The notes: a model not told the origin generated them from the sequence alone. DNA of 64,000 nucleotides from Aplidium turbinatum (GCA_918807975.1 OU964925.1:28493608-28557607), one strand, 5' to 3'. Shown: positions 34,181-46,185, counted from the stretch's first letter. Numbers and translations: made by a program.

Positions 34181-35848
34181 GTAAAATCACAATTATTATC
34201 AAGGATATTTTAGCCTGTTACAGACACAATCATTTACTTTTTCTACTATTTTTACACAGTCTATCGCAAACAGTTACAGCGATAATTTTCAAAGCTCAAA
34301 CAGACCATCTTTTAGTGCTAACAAATACAATGTAATACAGATCCGTTTCGTACTGACTACGTCATGGAACCCTTAAAAGTTTTTGATTTTACTACTCAAG
34401 AAAATTTAAATCATGTTGTAGCACTACCAAAGCTATTTTTCTGTTGTTTTTATAGATACGTTCTTTTATGCTGTGTCTTGTTAAGTTTACTGTGAATCCA
34501 TAATAATATGTGGGACGTATTTCTGTGGCGCAGCAATGAATGGAAATATCGTAGCTGTGAAACTACTGCATTGAAAAAATAAGTACACCTAGGCAACCAA
34601 ACCGATTGGCTGCAGGCTACAACAAGGATGATTTTGTAGATCATTTCCCAGGCAGCAAAACGACAGATTTTGCTTTCTTGGTTTGAGCTTCCGCTGAGCA
34701 GGTCTGAAGTTGGGCAGAACTTTTTGATCTTGTGTTTTAAAGGTTCAATGCATAGCGATCTATATAATCAGGCCATGCCATCGTGCAAACTGGAGGCAGA
34801 CTCATGATGGTGGCCATGCTCATGATCGTGGACAAGGGCGCATTGCTTCCAATACTCAATACGAAGAGCATAATTAGGAAAGGTATGGTATGCTAATTAG
34901 CAGACTGGGTAGGTAGTGTTATTGCCTGCAAGTTATTTTATCCATAAAGTGTTGCTGAATGGAGAGCTGTCGAAAAGCGTTACACAAATGTCCAAATCAA
35001 GAGTCAACCTTTTGTTTCTTTATTCACATATAGAGGTGTTTCTTAATTGAACAAACGTGGCGAGTGTGGGCTGCAGTTATGCAATTTTGATGACACCGTT
35101 AGGCTGGAGTAGCAACCAGTGATGTGTTATCGCTTTCCACACTACATGTTTGCTTTGAAGCGGCAACAGATCACGGATCTGAAAAGTGACTTTTCCAACA
35201 TTAAGATACATATCAAAACTTCAAGCTGCAAAAATGCTTGTCATCCTTAGCCAGATCAAAAAAACAAACAAACATGCTTCAATACAAGGACTGTAGCTTA
35301 CTTTAATTAGTTCAAAGTTGGCTACTATGGTGTAGTCTTTCTATCTGAATAAATGCCCTGCTTTTAGTACGGACGTTTACATGATTATTATTATTATATT
35401 ACTATGTTTACATCATTATTACTATTCTATTACGTTTGGGATATATTCAAAAAGAAAATTGTACATTTCAATGAGCATAACTTGTATAGTTTTGAAAACT
35501 ATTTCTGAAATATCATCACTTGAAACTAATTAGAAATCAATAGACCATTTTGAAATATTCGACAATCCATCACTCTGAAACCAACAGTTTGATTACTTAT
35601 AAGTTGTTGACACCTCTGGCGCCAATAGTCTGGCTTCAACAGCATCTAATGTGTGGCAAGAGTCTTCACAGGCTCTTACATACTCACTAGAGTTAAACAG
35701 GCTCGTGGCGTTGCCACTATGGTCTTGCTGTTGCCGGCCGAGAGGATCCACTTGAGGTTTAAGCCATTGCTCTCTAGCTTGTCTATTGTTTAAGATTAAA
35801 CCAATAAACTTTTGACTTAATTCTCTTGTCAATAAACTGACTGAATAC
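34181..35848. other. no gene seen; half MITE at about 34650-34682
   Basis: 34650-34682 (CCAGGCAGCAAAACGACAG then GATTTTGCTTTCTTGG) keeps the outer ends of the palindromic MITE family without its middle. The rest is unassigned, including a short tract at 35598-35831 discussed under rejected items. Confidence 0.4.
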
Positions 35849-36287
35849 CAGTGTTGTACGTTGACGCCGTCAATTTGACGGCGTCATTTGACGGCGTCAA
35901 CTTTTTGTTGACGCTGAGGCTAGCGCCGTCAGTTTATTTTTCATTTGACGGAAGTGATAGCGCCGTCAACTATTTTGCCGATTTTAAGCGTCAAGCGCTA
36001 AGCGTCATTTTTTGTTTTCATGGAAAATCTCGTTTCACAATAAGAGTTTCACAATGTATTCTGGCCAGCGCGACTCATCTGAATTAACGGCTTTTGCGTT
36101 GGTTGGAATGGCTCGATCTCTGGAATACATGCAGAAGAAGTTCGCCAAATGGTGATCACCCATGTATTGAGAACGAGAGATCAGAGACAGAATGCAAAAA
36201 ATCCATGAATGGCATCGCGGACGTTGAATATACTTTATTTCAAGAGCTCTATCGTCACCACCGTGTTATCTCGGAGGTGACGGCTCT

Positions 36288-37004
36288 ATGCCCCTGAAAA
36301 GAGCGATGTTGGTGCAGTGGACCTCGTTAAAAGATGTATACATGCTAAACTATCACAGCACGCTTGGAACAGTGATACCTTTCCGACTAAACATTTTCAA
36401 CTTGTTTTTGAAATACAACACACCAATACCAACCAGCGCTGCTGTGGAACGCATGTTTTCACTTGGAAATGACAATATGCGCAGGGGCGCCGGAAGCGTG
36501 GGGGAGCAGGGGGAGCGGATGCCCCCCTGCCCTCAAATTTCTGTGGATGGGGAGGGAAGAGGGGGCAATGGTGCCATTTTAAGGTCATGTAAGCTACTGC
36601 ACACTTTGCAATATAAAAATTTATGCTATCCGCTTTTAGCCTAATTATAATATTCTATTTTTGCCTCAAAATAATATTCTCGACACAGAATTCTCCATCA
36701 CAGTAAGTTATATTACATCATTATAAAATAGCATGATGCCCTTCCGTGCCATTGTTCTTTGTATAGCGGACACTTGTATCATTACTCGATAATGAGCTGA
36801 TAGATGAGCATTATCGCTATATCTTATCTTAAAACTTACAAAAAAAATTGGCCTTTAAGCAACAAAAATGCCCTTTTTTTATACTCCTGCCCAGTGCCCA
36901 TCCAGTCAAAAATTGCTCTGGCGCCCCTGAATATGTGTCTCAAACGCAGCAGATTGTCAGACAAACGTTTTGAAATGCTTGTTTTTCTGCAAGGAAATAA
37001 CTAA
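36288..37004 (+). pseudogene. hAT transposase remnant (C-terminal dimerisation domain), interrupted
   Basis: The frame up to 36481 reads LNIFNLFLKYNTPIPTSAA then VERMFSLGNDNMR, the hallmark of the hAT C-terminal dimerisation domain (P.SAA.ERLFS). It resumes at 36938 with LKRSRLSDKRFEMLVFLQGNN and a stop, the usual domain end. The break is the 448-bp element between. Upstream, 36094-36290 has related sequence in another frame (FQELYRHHRVISEVTALCP). The RNase H-like catalytic region and BED zinc finger are gone, so the gene cannot function. Confidence 0.85.
36482..36929. mobile_element. non-autonomous hAT element nested inside the hAT transposase
   Basis: Ends CAGGGGCGCC and GGCGCCCCTG are reverse complements. 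Flanks AATATGCG (36474-36481) and AATATGTG (36930-36937) match 7 of 8. G/C tracts (GGGGGAGCAGGGGG) lie just inside the left end. It is younger than the transposon it interrupts. Confidence 0.85.
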
Positions 37005-37533
37005 TAGGCTGAGCAGCTAATTACAATACAGTCTCAAAACATAATACCTGCTCTTTATTTATAGCTATTGTTAGCCTGAACTTGGTTGAAATATTTTCGT
37101 TTTATGAGACGCTGGCAAAAAATAGCGCTAGAAATTAGCGCTGACGCTGACGCCGTCAATTTCTTTAAGAGCTTACGCAGTCCTTTACGCCGCAAAGTTT
37201 TTAGGCAATTCGCGCTGACGCTGACACCGTCAAATTATTTCAATGACGCGTACAACACTGCTGAAAACTTTGGCGGAATCGGTTTCATCGCAACCGATAC
37301 ACTGCATTGACAAAAAAAGTCTTTTGTATTATCTTGTATTCAACGCTCAGCCTGCAATTGTTATTTATTTATTAATTTTCTTTAGTTAGGCTTTAGATAT
37401 TAAAAACGCATACACGCCAACATATTTTAGCTGAGACATACAGTACGGTAGTAACAGAATATTTTAATGCCTCTGTTGCACAACATTCTAGGCACATATA
37501 AAAGGAAACATTGAAACAATTATGGGGTCCACG

Positions 37534-40047
37534 CATAGCCGTAGGAGAGTAAAAAATTTTGGGGGGGCGAACAAAATTTGCCCAAATTTTCCAAACTTTG
37601 CCCAAATTTTGCCTTTGCAAACATATTGTGAAAAACGCAATATTACTCACAACCTCTGAGATAGTGTAGTCTAAGAACTCCACAATTTCATCAACTTGGC
37701 AGTGTACAAAAACACAGGCAGCAAAACAAGGCTGAATTAACTTTAAACTAAATAAACCATCAAATTGAAATAAGTCATCAAATTCAAAAAACATTCATCA
37801 ACTTGGCAGTGTACTATAAAAACACAGGCAGCAAAACAAGGCTGAATTAACTTTAAACTTAATAAACCATCAAATTGAAATAATTTTCTTGTGGCACAAA
37901 AATATGTATATATATATACAGGCCTAACTGGATTCAACAACAAATTAAACTGAGAATTCAACAATAACTGGACAGCAGTGGCTAAATATCCATGCCCTCA
38001 GATCATTTCAAAATCTCAAGACTCAAGGTTCATAAATTTGCATTGAAAAAATCTAAAATGACAACCTATTTACTCATCAAACTAAAATAACATTACTTAC
38101 TCCATGCTACTTAAAACCTTGCAACCTGAAAAGAATTCGACAGTTTATCATACTATGAGCATCAAATTTGCACCTTTGAAGAAAGCTAAGTTGCTATTAA
38201 TTAGTATGAATATTGATCTCATTACAGTGAAGTTGTAGCCAATGTTTTTTCATTAACATCATTACCAAGATATTTTAAGTTCATGATGAAGCAACTACTG
38301 AAATCGTAGGCACTGAACTAAAACAACTCATAGGCCTATCCTAGTATCCTATAGGTAATAGTTTCAAACTCAATCCTTGCCAGAAAATACAGACAACATC
38401 ATCAATATCATACTATCTACATTGCCCGATATATTAACTGCATGAATTGGATGCCAAAACAACATAACACTTGCCTGTATATTTGATCATTGATTGCTAT
38501 AATACTGTGTCATTCATGGTAAATAGCTGAGCATATCAACCCTAGGACCAGTAAACACAAACAGCAGTTAATACAAAAAATTCTTTTTATAGAAAACAAT
38601 TCAACTGTAGCCCACAAAAACATGAAATGAAACACTGGAAAATTCACAGGTACTAAAACGAAGCTTAACATTCTCCACAAATTGCAACATACCAAATACA
38701 ATATTTTCCAAAATTGAAGATGGCACTGTTAACATTCATGGGAAAATTTTAATGTATGTCATACAAAATATTACACTATAACAATATACAAAGTTTTTAA
38801 ACTGGTAAGATGTTCAAAACTCATGGTAAGATTGATTCTCTCAATAACTGGACATTTTTACAAATAAATTTATTAGTAGAATATAGATAAAGAAGCAAAA
38901 AACCTCATAAGATTACCAGTACAAAGCAGGGTTTCAAAATTCCACCAATGAAGAAATGTGTATATCCTAATGATTATTAGTAATAGCTTACCTCTGCCTT
39001 CTTATTGCATTATTTTACATTTTGCAGATATGATATATCATATATATACTAAATCGAAGCTTAATATTCTGCCCAAATTGCAATATACCAAATACAAAAG
39101 TTTTAAAATTGATGACACTACATTTAACATTTAAAAAAAATGTTAATGTATTTCATACAAAATGCAACACTATAAACAAATTCCTAAACTAGAAAGATTT
39201 TGAAAACTCATGGTAAGATTGATTTGCCCAATAACTGAACATTTTTGCCCAAATATTTTTACAAATAAATAGGCTATCATACATTAGTAGAATATAGAGA
39301 AAGAAGCAAAAAACCTCATAAGATTACCAGTACAAAGCAGGGTTTCAAAATTCCACCAGCGAAAAAATGTAGTGTATATCCTAATTCCAAATGAACTTCA
39401 GTGATAAGCTTACCGGTACCTCTGCTTGCTAATTGCATTTTTTTACATTGACACTCTGCAGATATATACTGAATCGTGAATCGAAGCTTAACATTCTGCC
39501 CAAATTGCAATATAACAAATACAAAAGTTCCAAAATTGATGACACTACATTTAACATTTAAAGAAAAATGTTAATGTATATATTACATACAAAATGCACA
39601 TAAAGTAATAAGCAAAAACCTCATAAGGTTATTAGCAGGCTACCCAGCAAGCTTAGAAATCTCACCTGTGAAGAAATGCAGCCTATGTACATGCTGGTGA
39701 ATATCGGTACTAACAAGCTTAACTTTGCTTGCCAATTATGTTCTTTTACACTTTACTTTTTGCAGGTGGTGTTGAATCGAAACTTATCATTGTGCCCAAA
39801 TTGCAATACCACATGCAACAATTTTCAAAATCGATGAAAATGCATTTTACATTGATTGGAAAATATTAATGTATATATCTTATAAATTATAACAATTACG
39901 TAAAGTTTCTAAACTGGTAAAATGTCGAAATATCATGATAAGATTGATTTGCCCAAATAAGTGCAGATTTTTGCCCAAATTCGCGGCGTTTTTTTTTTCA
40001 GCGGGGGAGCGACCGCCCCCCCTGCCCCCCCATCTCCTACGGCTATG
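37534..40047. mobile_element. 2.5-kb non-autonomous hAT-like element, perfect 8-bp target duplication
   Basis: Starts CATAGCCGTAGGAGA and ends with the reverse complement TCTCCTACGGCTATG. GGTCCACG flanks it exactly at 37526-37533 and 40048-40055. G-runs and C-runs lie just inside both ends. The interior has no transposase; it is made of direct repeats, including a ~90-bp pair (37687-37775 and 37797-37885) and a long repeated unit listed separately. Confidence 0.85.
38658..39900 (+). repeat. four tandem variants of a 300-430 bp unit inside the hAT-like element
   Basis: Units start near 38658, 39054, 39482 and 39777 with CGAAGCTTAACATTCTGCCC or close variants. They continue with AAATTGCAATATACCAAATA, AAAATTGATGACACTAC and TTAATGTAT in the same order. 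The spacing is about 396, 428 and 295 bp. Confidence 0.8.
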
Positions 40048-40055
40048 GGTCCACG

Positions 40056-41263
40056 TCTAATGAATAGGAATCACTGTTGAAGTTTTTAAAAAAGGTCTTT
40101 TACCGACGGTGGAAAGTCGGACAAACAAGTTGTGAGGATAACTATCTTTGGACTGGGAAAGAGTTTATAAAAGCATAGTCCTGGTGGTTTTGGATAGCCT
40201 ACTTGCAAAGACTGTGACTTATTGACTCAGACTTTGATGGAGTGAAGTTTCCCGTTGTAGGCTATATGAAAAGCTGTTGTATCTAAACTATTCCACCCTC
40301 TGAAAGTATTCTACCCCATATGCCGTTTACAAAGTTAGGGACGCAACCAATTGTGCTGCTGAGGCAGATAAGGCATTCAAGGTACTCACAACAATTATTG
40401 TTGGAAACAAAACTTTTCAAAAAAATTTCCTGTGAAACGAAAAAAAGGCAAACAATTTTGAGGCCAAAGAAAAAAATTCTTAACATTTTTTTCTCGAAGT
40501 ATCCAGAAGTCTAGCAATTTTTTTTTTATATATATCATTTTTTTCGGTTTTGCAAAAAGTGCTTTTCTTTTAAAAAAACCCACGACGAAAAATGTTGATT
40601 GAAGATGAAAAATGTTTGCTTCTAACGGTATTAAAGCATACAGAAGTAAATTTAATTGTCTACTGTTTTTTTTTACCATACAGCAAGAAAGAAGGCCATC
40701 TAGGTAACACTTTAGAAAGACGGAAGAAAACGCGGGGCTGTGTTACCTTGATTAGCTTGTTTTTGAAATAACCACAAGAGAATAAGTCGCAAGAGTAACA
40801 TGGCAATAAATTTTCTGCTTCCTAGATATTTCCTGCGGTGTAAATTAATTTTCATATCAGTAGAAAATATATCAATGCGATCTTGATTGGCACAATCGAT
40901 AAAAGTCATTCGCCTTGTTAGCTGAAGCAGAGAGAAACTGGGAATTTTCAAATTACCTCTGATTCCTTTGAGAGCCTTTAAAATGAATTAACCACTGCAC
41001 TAAACATACTGACATATTTTGAAAAAGTTTTATTGATATATTGCTTATGTTCAATTTACCATACTTTGAACAGCGATAAATGAAACAAATGACTTCAAGA
41101 AAGACAACGATGCAAATAACTTCACTTAAAGTGTCAAAAAGCAACATCTCGTACAAGTTTACAAAGTCATAAATTTTGGAAGTTATCGGAGCTCTTTCAT
41201 CTTTTGCACGTTCTTTTTGCCTTGAAAAATTCTGCAGTGTTAAATGGGTGTTAAATTAACTGT
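40056..41263. other. no gene seen
   Basis: Two consecutive minus-strand frames (41156-40953 and 40951-40712) each hold a hydrophobic stretch (VICIVVFLEVICFIY; FIAMLLLRLILLWLF). They lack any recognised domain or shared splice signals, so I do not call them genes. Confidence 0.35.
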
Positions 41264-41467
41264 ATGAGAATCGCCATACCAAAACCATGCTTTGAAAGGG
41301 CTGAAGTTGAAAGATTAGCCAAGACGGCGCCAAAACTTTTAATTTCTTGCCTGAAAAAGGCAGCACAATTTGTTGGTACTGTACTTTTCGTTACTGGAAC
41401 AGTTCTTGGGTTATTAATTGTTTTCCTGCTGTTGCTATCACTCAAACCATCGGCACAACTTCAATGA
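41264..41467 (+). CDS. unrecognised 67-residue single-pass membrane ORF
   Basis: The ATG frame begins with a basic amphipathic part (RAEVERLAKTAPKLLISCLKK). One clear hydrophobic segment of about 27 residues follows (FVGTVLFVTGTVLGLL then IVFLLLLSL), and then a short tail. The order fits a tail-anchored or type II micro-protein. No homologue is recognised and no transcript signals are visible, so it may be chance. Confidence 0.3.
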   Translation: MRIAIPKPCFERAEVERLAKTAPKLLISCLKKAAQFVGTVLFVTGTVLGLLIVFLLLLSLKPSAQLQ

Positions 41468-41791
41468 AGATTTGCTTTTTAACCCAAAACTTACAATTGA
41501 CAGTGTAAAGATGAAATCATTCCACCAAATCGTATCTGTCTAGTCTAGTAGAAGCTGTTTATTTCTTGTTTTGGTTCACCAAATAGAATCAAAATTCTCA
41601 ATTTGATAAATATGATTGTTTTTACTTGCTGCTTAGTTTTTCTATTTCAAATTGCTTTAATAGAAATAAAAATATCTTGCAATAATGTCCCTTACTATTA
41701 TAAGTGATATTATAAACAAAAAACACATTTTTAGGATTTACAGTTTTGGTAAGATTCCAGTTATCCTACAATGAACATCAATTGAGCTTTG

Positions 41792-41988
41792 CAGGGCCGT
41801 TGAGTGGATAGTTTAGGCTTGCTACTGAATAAATGTCCAGCCCTCTAAAGACACACCTCTAAAACACAAGGTATTTCTGAAGAATGTATCGTGCTATTTA
41901 GCAGTTTTCGAGCTCTTGGGACAGATCTCGATTCCTTTAAATTTCCCTGAGTATAAACGTACCCCCGGCACCTCTGTCAACGTCTCTG
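41792..41988. mobile_element. small element with CAGGGCCGTTGA and TCAACGTCTCTG ends
   Basis: The ends are partial inverted repeats (CAGGGCCGTTGA and, on the other strand, CAGAGACGTTGACAG). A homologous copy interrupted by a MITE lies at 27446-27717. Flanks GAGCTTTG and GTGCTTGT match at only 5 of 8. Confidence 0.5.
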
Positions 41989-42258
41989 GTGCTTGTAACA
42001 ATTAAATCATTTGCTTTTCTCATGTTTTGCCATCTTGACTAACTTGGCATGCAAACTGTTGTCTCACACTTTTTCTACATCAACCAATGTGATCATGACC
42101 TTTCTAAACAAACTGTCAGTTCATGGTCCAAACAGAAAGAACTTCTTAATCTGACATGATAACATTTGATAATTTCAATTCAGAAACACTCACGCATTTT
42201 AACTTAGAGGAACGTTGAAGCTGGCAGAAGGATTTAAAGTCGGAATAGTTATATTTGA

Positions 42259-42458
42259 TCTCGTCCTGTTGCTCAACACAACAAACAGTGTAGGCTACCA
42301 GCCTCATTTTTTTAAATCAAGATTTGATTACAAAAATGAGGCTGGTACACTGTTTGTTGTGTTGAGCAACAGGATGAGACTGAAGATAAGAGACAGTCAA
42401 CCGCTTCAAGTGGACAGTTTGCTGGGTGGTTCACTAAAAACAGAAAAGTTTTATAGTC
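42259..42458. repeat. fold-back insertion with ~50-bp inverted arms and 15-bp direct-repeat flanks
   Basis: The left arm 42259-42311 and right arm 42330-42380 are reverse complements (core CTGTTGCTCAACACAACAAA, then CAGTGTA and CCAGCCTCATTTTT), with one 5-nt indel. AATAGTTATATTTGA stands at 42244-42258 and again at 42459-42473, as a target duplication would. Confidence 0.75.
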
Positions 42459-42719
42459 AATAGTTATATTTGAGTCAAATTCAAGCCAGATTTTTTGGAT
42501 GACTTTTGGCAAACTTGTCTTTGGGCTTTTATTTCGGGGGGTTAGGCTAGCTTTCAAACACTGAAATCGCTGATATAGGCTAGGTTAACGTTTCTTACCT
42601 TTATCTCAACCAGAAAAAGTAACCATCTTTTGATAGATGGATTGAAATGTGATAAAAAGTTTAACTGTGTTGTGAGCATCACATCCACACAACACCTTGG
42701 TGACCAATTAAAGAAGGAA

Positions 42720-42895
42720 AAATGAACGGCAAACGAAATAGGAGCAGACCACCAAGAATTTGGACTAATGATATTGAAAACTGGTCAGGATTTAATTACA
42801 AAACTGCAGTATAAAACTCTCACAACAGAGGAACTTGGCGTCTCATTGCCTCCAACCCTCGACGAGAGGAGGGAACTTAATGATGATAACCAATT
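42720..42895 (+). mobile_element. LINE 3' tail, probably RTE-type
   Basis: The plus strand reads NGKRNRSRPPRIWTNDIENW, then after a frame change GTWRLIASNPRREEGT, followed by TAATGATGATAA. This is the usual RTE/L2-type C-terminus (RGRP..RW.D.I..W...W R.....P) with a short microsatellite-like tail. Confidence 0.6.
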
Positions 42896-43579
42896 AAAGT
42901 GATAACAATTTTCCTTGTGAGTGGCGATATATTTCAGGGGAGTAATTTTTTTTATTTTCGGTAAAAATGTTATTTTGTGTATTTGATATGAAACATTCTG
43001 ATATGACTGTCTGCTTTGTTTTACGCTAAGATTCAAACGAAAAATTTACAAACTCTTCAAAAATACCTGACAAAAATGCCTTGACCTGTTTGCATAATTC
43101 GTCACTTCGCCAAAGTTGTCACTTTTTCTAATCCCCTGTAAGTGACGAATTATACTATATTTCAATTTTCTGAATTCTTTTACCCGCGCAAAACGCCTAA
43201 ATGAAGTCTAAACATCTGTAGTCAAGTAAGCTAACATATTTAGTCTGGGAACTGTTCAAATGTCATATAGGGCGACATGGGCTTGTTACCCCCTCGGCCT
43301 CCACCCTATGACGTTAATACGACGTAACCTACATTTGTTCATATGGTATTGGAACGGTCGCTATTATGGTAGGCCTATGTCAAAGTCGAGAGTCTGTCAT
43401 TGTTTCGCCAACTCTTGCTTAAAGTCTTGTTTGTTTTCGATTTGTGTTCTCCTCTTCCACTACTCATTTCATTTTTTTTGCACAAAAACTTCTACAAGCC
43501 GTTGTATTGCTTTTGCTGACAGGAGGAGCTCATAAGACTGCACAAGTTTCACACGATGAATAAATACTGGAAAAAACAA
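42896..43579. other. no gene seen
   Basis: Intergenic; no recognisable frame or element ends. Confidence 0.4.
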
Positions 43580-43662
43580 AGACAGCAAAATCCGTCGCTT
43601 CTACATTAATTCATCGTCAACAGACGTTGAATCAATGTAAGAATGACTGATTTTGCTCTCTG
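43580..43662. mobile_element. palindromic MITE copy
   Basis: Left GACAGCAAAATCCGTC, centre TCGTCAACAGACGTTGAATC, right GACTGATTTTGCTCTCTG. Confidence 0.75.
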
Positions 43663-44842
43663 AAAAATGATTCACATTGCACAAAGACAGAAAGCTGTTT
43701 TCCAGTTGCATGCTTTTGACATTTCTAAAACAAAACTGGATGAAACAGCTTGTAAAAAATAGAATAAATAATTCTATCTTATTATTACACATTAGTCTGG
43801 TGCTTAAGTCCAGAACTTTTTTTCCATAACGCCATGCTTGAACTCAGTTGAAACCAAGTTAGTTTTCATGCAAACGTTATCATATTCTATGCAAAAACAA
43901 TGTCCGGCTGACATATCGACAAAACATTACGAAATACGAAAGTTTTTGTAAACAATAATATAATAATATCTGATACATTGATAAGAATAAAAGAACCAAA
44001 GTCAACGTGACCTTAAAAAAACACAGGTCATGGTAATATCATGTGTAGTAACATCTTAATTGTAAAAACACAGATAAAAAAGTCAAAGTATAGATTTGAC
44101 TCGACGTAAAACTTATCAAAGCTTTAAAGTGTCTTAGAAGATTTTTCCTAGAGCACAGTTCCGTTGAAGAAAACAAAAATTCTAATTTTTAAACATTTTT
44201 TAATCCAAATATTTTATCAATAAATTGATCCCTGGCAGCAAGACTGCTCATGAAAAGTAGCTTTATTCTCAGGATCATAGAAAAATGTCTATTACTTTGA
44301 GTAATACTTTTATAAGAACGCTACTACATTTTGCAATGAAACATATTAAATTGCGTATGTTTGCTTTATTGTAGCTGAAAAAGTTAACAAACTGTAGGTA
44401 CAACAACAATTGAATCCGATTGGAGTTAATAGCACATTCATCCAACCACATAATTGTTCACAATAATCGAACTTGAGGTATTTTGAAGAAATCTTTTCGT
44501 GCTTTCCATGGACAGTTTTTCTCATTCATTCATAAAATGTTTTGGATTTGTAGTTCGCTTTTCCAAAAACGTAACTCATTTTTATGTAGATATTACTACT
44601 CTTCAAACTGTGGTACGTGATTGACACACGATGCCCTGTTGGTGTAGAAGTCTTGAGATAGACAACACGTTGCTGAATTCAGTTGAGTTTTGATAAGATA
44701 CAAGAAACCGTAACATGTCCATTTACTTTGAGGTTTTACAATTGCAACTGCAACAACAACGAAAAGCAGCTCACTACAGTCCTTGTTGGAATAGGCAGTT
44801 GAGAATTTGGAATTTCACTGTGATAACAAGAATCGTGTGTCG
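43663..44842. other. downstream of the T-box gene; probable 3' UTR and polyadenylation region
   Basis: On the minus strand AATAAA occurs at 44370-44365 and 44267-44262, about 475-580 nt past the T-box stop. Otherwise AT-rich with no gene seen. Confidence 0.5.
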
Positions 44843-46080
44843 TCAATGAATCACCTTGACGTTATTATTGTTTTCGTCACAACGCCGAGTTGGCGCAAGT
44901 CCCGACACCATATTCTCAATGTTTTGGAGTTCTTGGATGGCAGAAGTGACAGAAGGACTTGTCGGACTACTTTGGAGTTTTCTAGATGCCTTGTAGCCGT
45001 CTGAAGAATCTGAGGTTGTTCTTACTCTTGCATGAGGAATAGGAGTAGATGTAGATGAATGGGAAGAGCTTCCAGATGATTTCCTTTGCCTTGAGAAAGC
45101 AGAGTTGTATGATCCTTCTAAATGATTTTTCACATCGAAAGGGACTTGAAAATTAAAAGCAAATTGCGGTGGCATTGCGTAGGGTGAAAATCGTGATTTG
45201 CTTGAGTTTAAAAGTCCACTTCCTGCCACAACTGTAGGTGAAGATGCTGGAATACCTGGAATATTGTGGGGCGAAGCTTCACTAACAGCCTTTAGTGTAC
45301 TTTGTCTATACAGGCGATTAGCAAGCGAAAGTGGCGATAGCGGACTTCCTGAGGAATCTAACCTTCCGGCGGGTGTTGGAAATGGAGTTGAGTTTGAACT
45401 ATAACCAGCTGCAGCAGCCGCCATTGCTCCATATGGAAACAGACTAGCATAAGGATTGAACGCGGAAAAAGTTTGAGGGCTATGAAATAATGAAGCGAGG
45501 GAAGGTACACTAGATCTTGAACCTATACCAGACCCAAAATGTGAGGTGGGTGCAGCCGTCGAAGGATGGGTACAAGAATTGCCACCTGCATTCGCTACAG
45601 CTTGCAAAAAAACTGGGTTGAAGGCAGGACTGAGGTGGGAATATGGGTTGTTAGAACCCATCGCCGCTGAGAGAGCGCTCACTTGGGAAGGGTGAAGAAA
45701 GGGATAACCACCAGGTAGATGAGGTACAAATGAATGTGGGTAAGTTCCTAAACCTGCTGGAGAAGGGTGGAGTGGTACAGGCGAAGTGATTTGAGATGTC
45801 ACCTGGGTGTCCTTCAATCTTCTATTGGGACTTTTTGTATCGCTCACATTTGTGGGTGCCAAACTATTGGAACTATTTTTGCGAACTGGAGACAGGGTTT
45901 CGCTACTTAGGCGACTCGATGTATCCACAGCTTGTTTTTGCTTGCTACTGGAAATATCTTCTTCTATCAATGTATGCGTATTTTTGGTCGATAGATTGCT
46001 TGAATATTTTTCCTCTTTAGAAAGATCAGCTGAGTCAGTGTCCATGACTTCGTGGTCGCAATCAAATGACGATTTGCGTT
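44843..46080 (-). CDS. Tbx2/3: last exon: Tbx2/3-type T-box factor, C-terminal repressor tail
   Basis: Encodes the last ~413 residues and the stop. It opens after a TTTTTCAG acceptor with ERKSSFDCDHEVMDTDSAD. Tbx2/3 landmarks follow in order. YPFLHPSQVSALSAAM and LFPYGAMAAAAAG recall the TBX2/TBX3 LHP and FPY.YMAAAA stretches. RFSPYAMPPQF recalls R..PY.IP. IQELQNIENMVSGL, near the end, matches the C-terminal repressor motif ELQSIQRLVSGL. The tail is Ser/Pro/Thr-rich and otherwise low in structure. The gene would act in the nucleus as a transcriptional repressor in development. The combination with the T-box exons upstream makes Tbx2/3 more likely than other T-box classes. Confidence 0.92.
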
Positions 46081-46185
46081 CTGAAAAAAATTGAGCTTTT
46101 GATAAAATGCTTCTATGTGTGTAATTTTATGTGGTTATTTAAAGACAGCAAAAAGTAGCCAGCCTTTAACCCCGGTCAAGACTTA

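Larger units (their letters stand above)
35849..37260 (+). mobile_element. hAT transposon, internally deleted, with near-perfect 8-bp target duplication
   Basis: Terminal inverted repeat CAGTGTTGTACG at both ends; flanks CTGAATAC (35841-35848) and CTGAAAAC (37261-37268) differ at one base. Both subterminal regions are packed with GACGCCGTCA and GCGTCA words, as expected for transposase binding sites. The inside holds only the C-terminal part of a transposase, and a second element sits within that. Confidence 0.88.

Noticed and set aside
35598-35831. A 234-bp stretch with TG...CA-type ends and AATAAA near its right end, like a solo LTR
   Set aside because: The flanks match only 4 of 5, there is no second copy in the window, and no internal retroelement sequence is present. 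Too weak to list as an LTR fossil.
45796-46094. Plus-strand frames over the T-box last exon
   Set aside because: Antisense shadows of the Ser/Pro-rich coding exon, which has clear family motifs on the minus strand.
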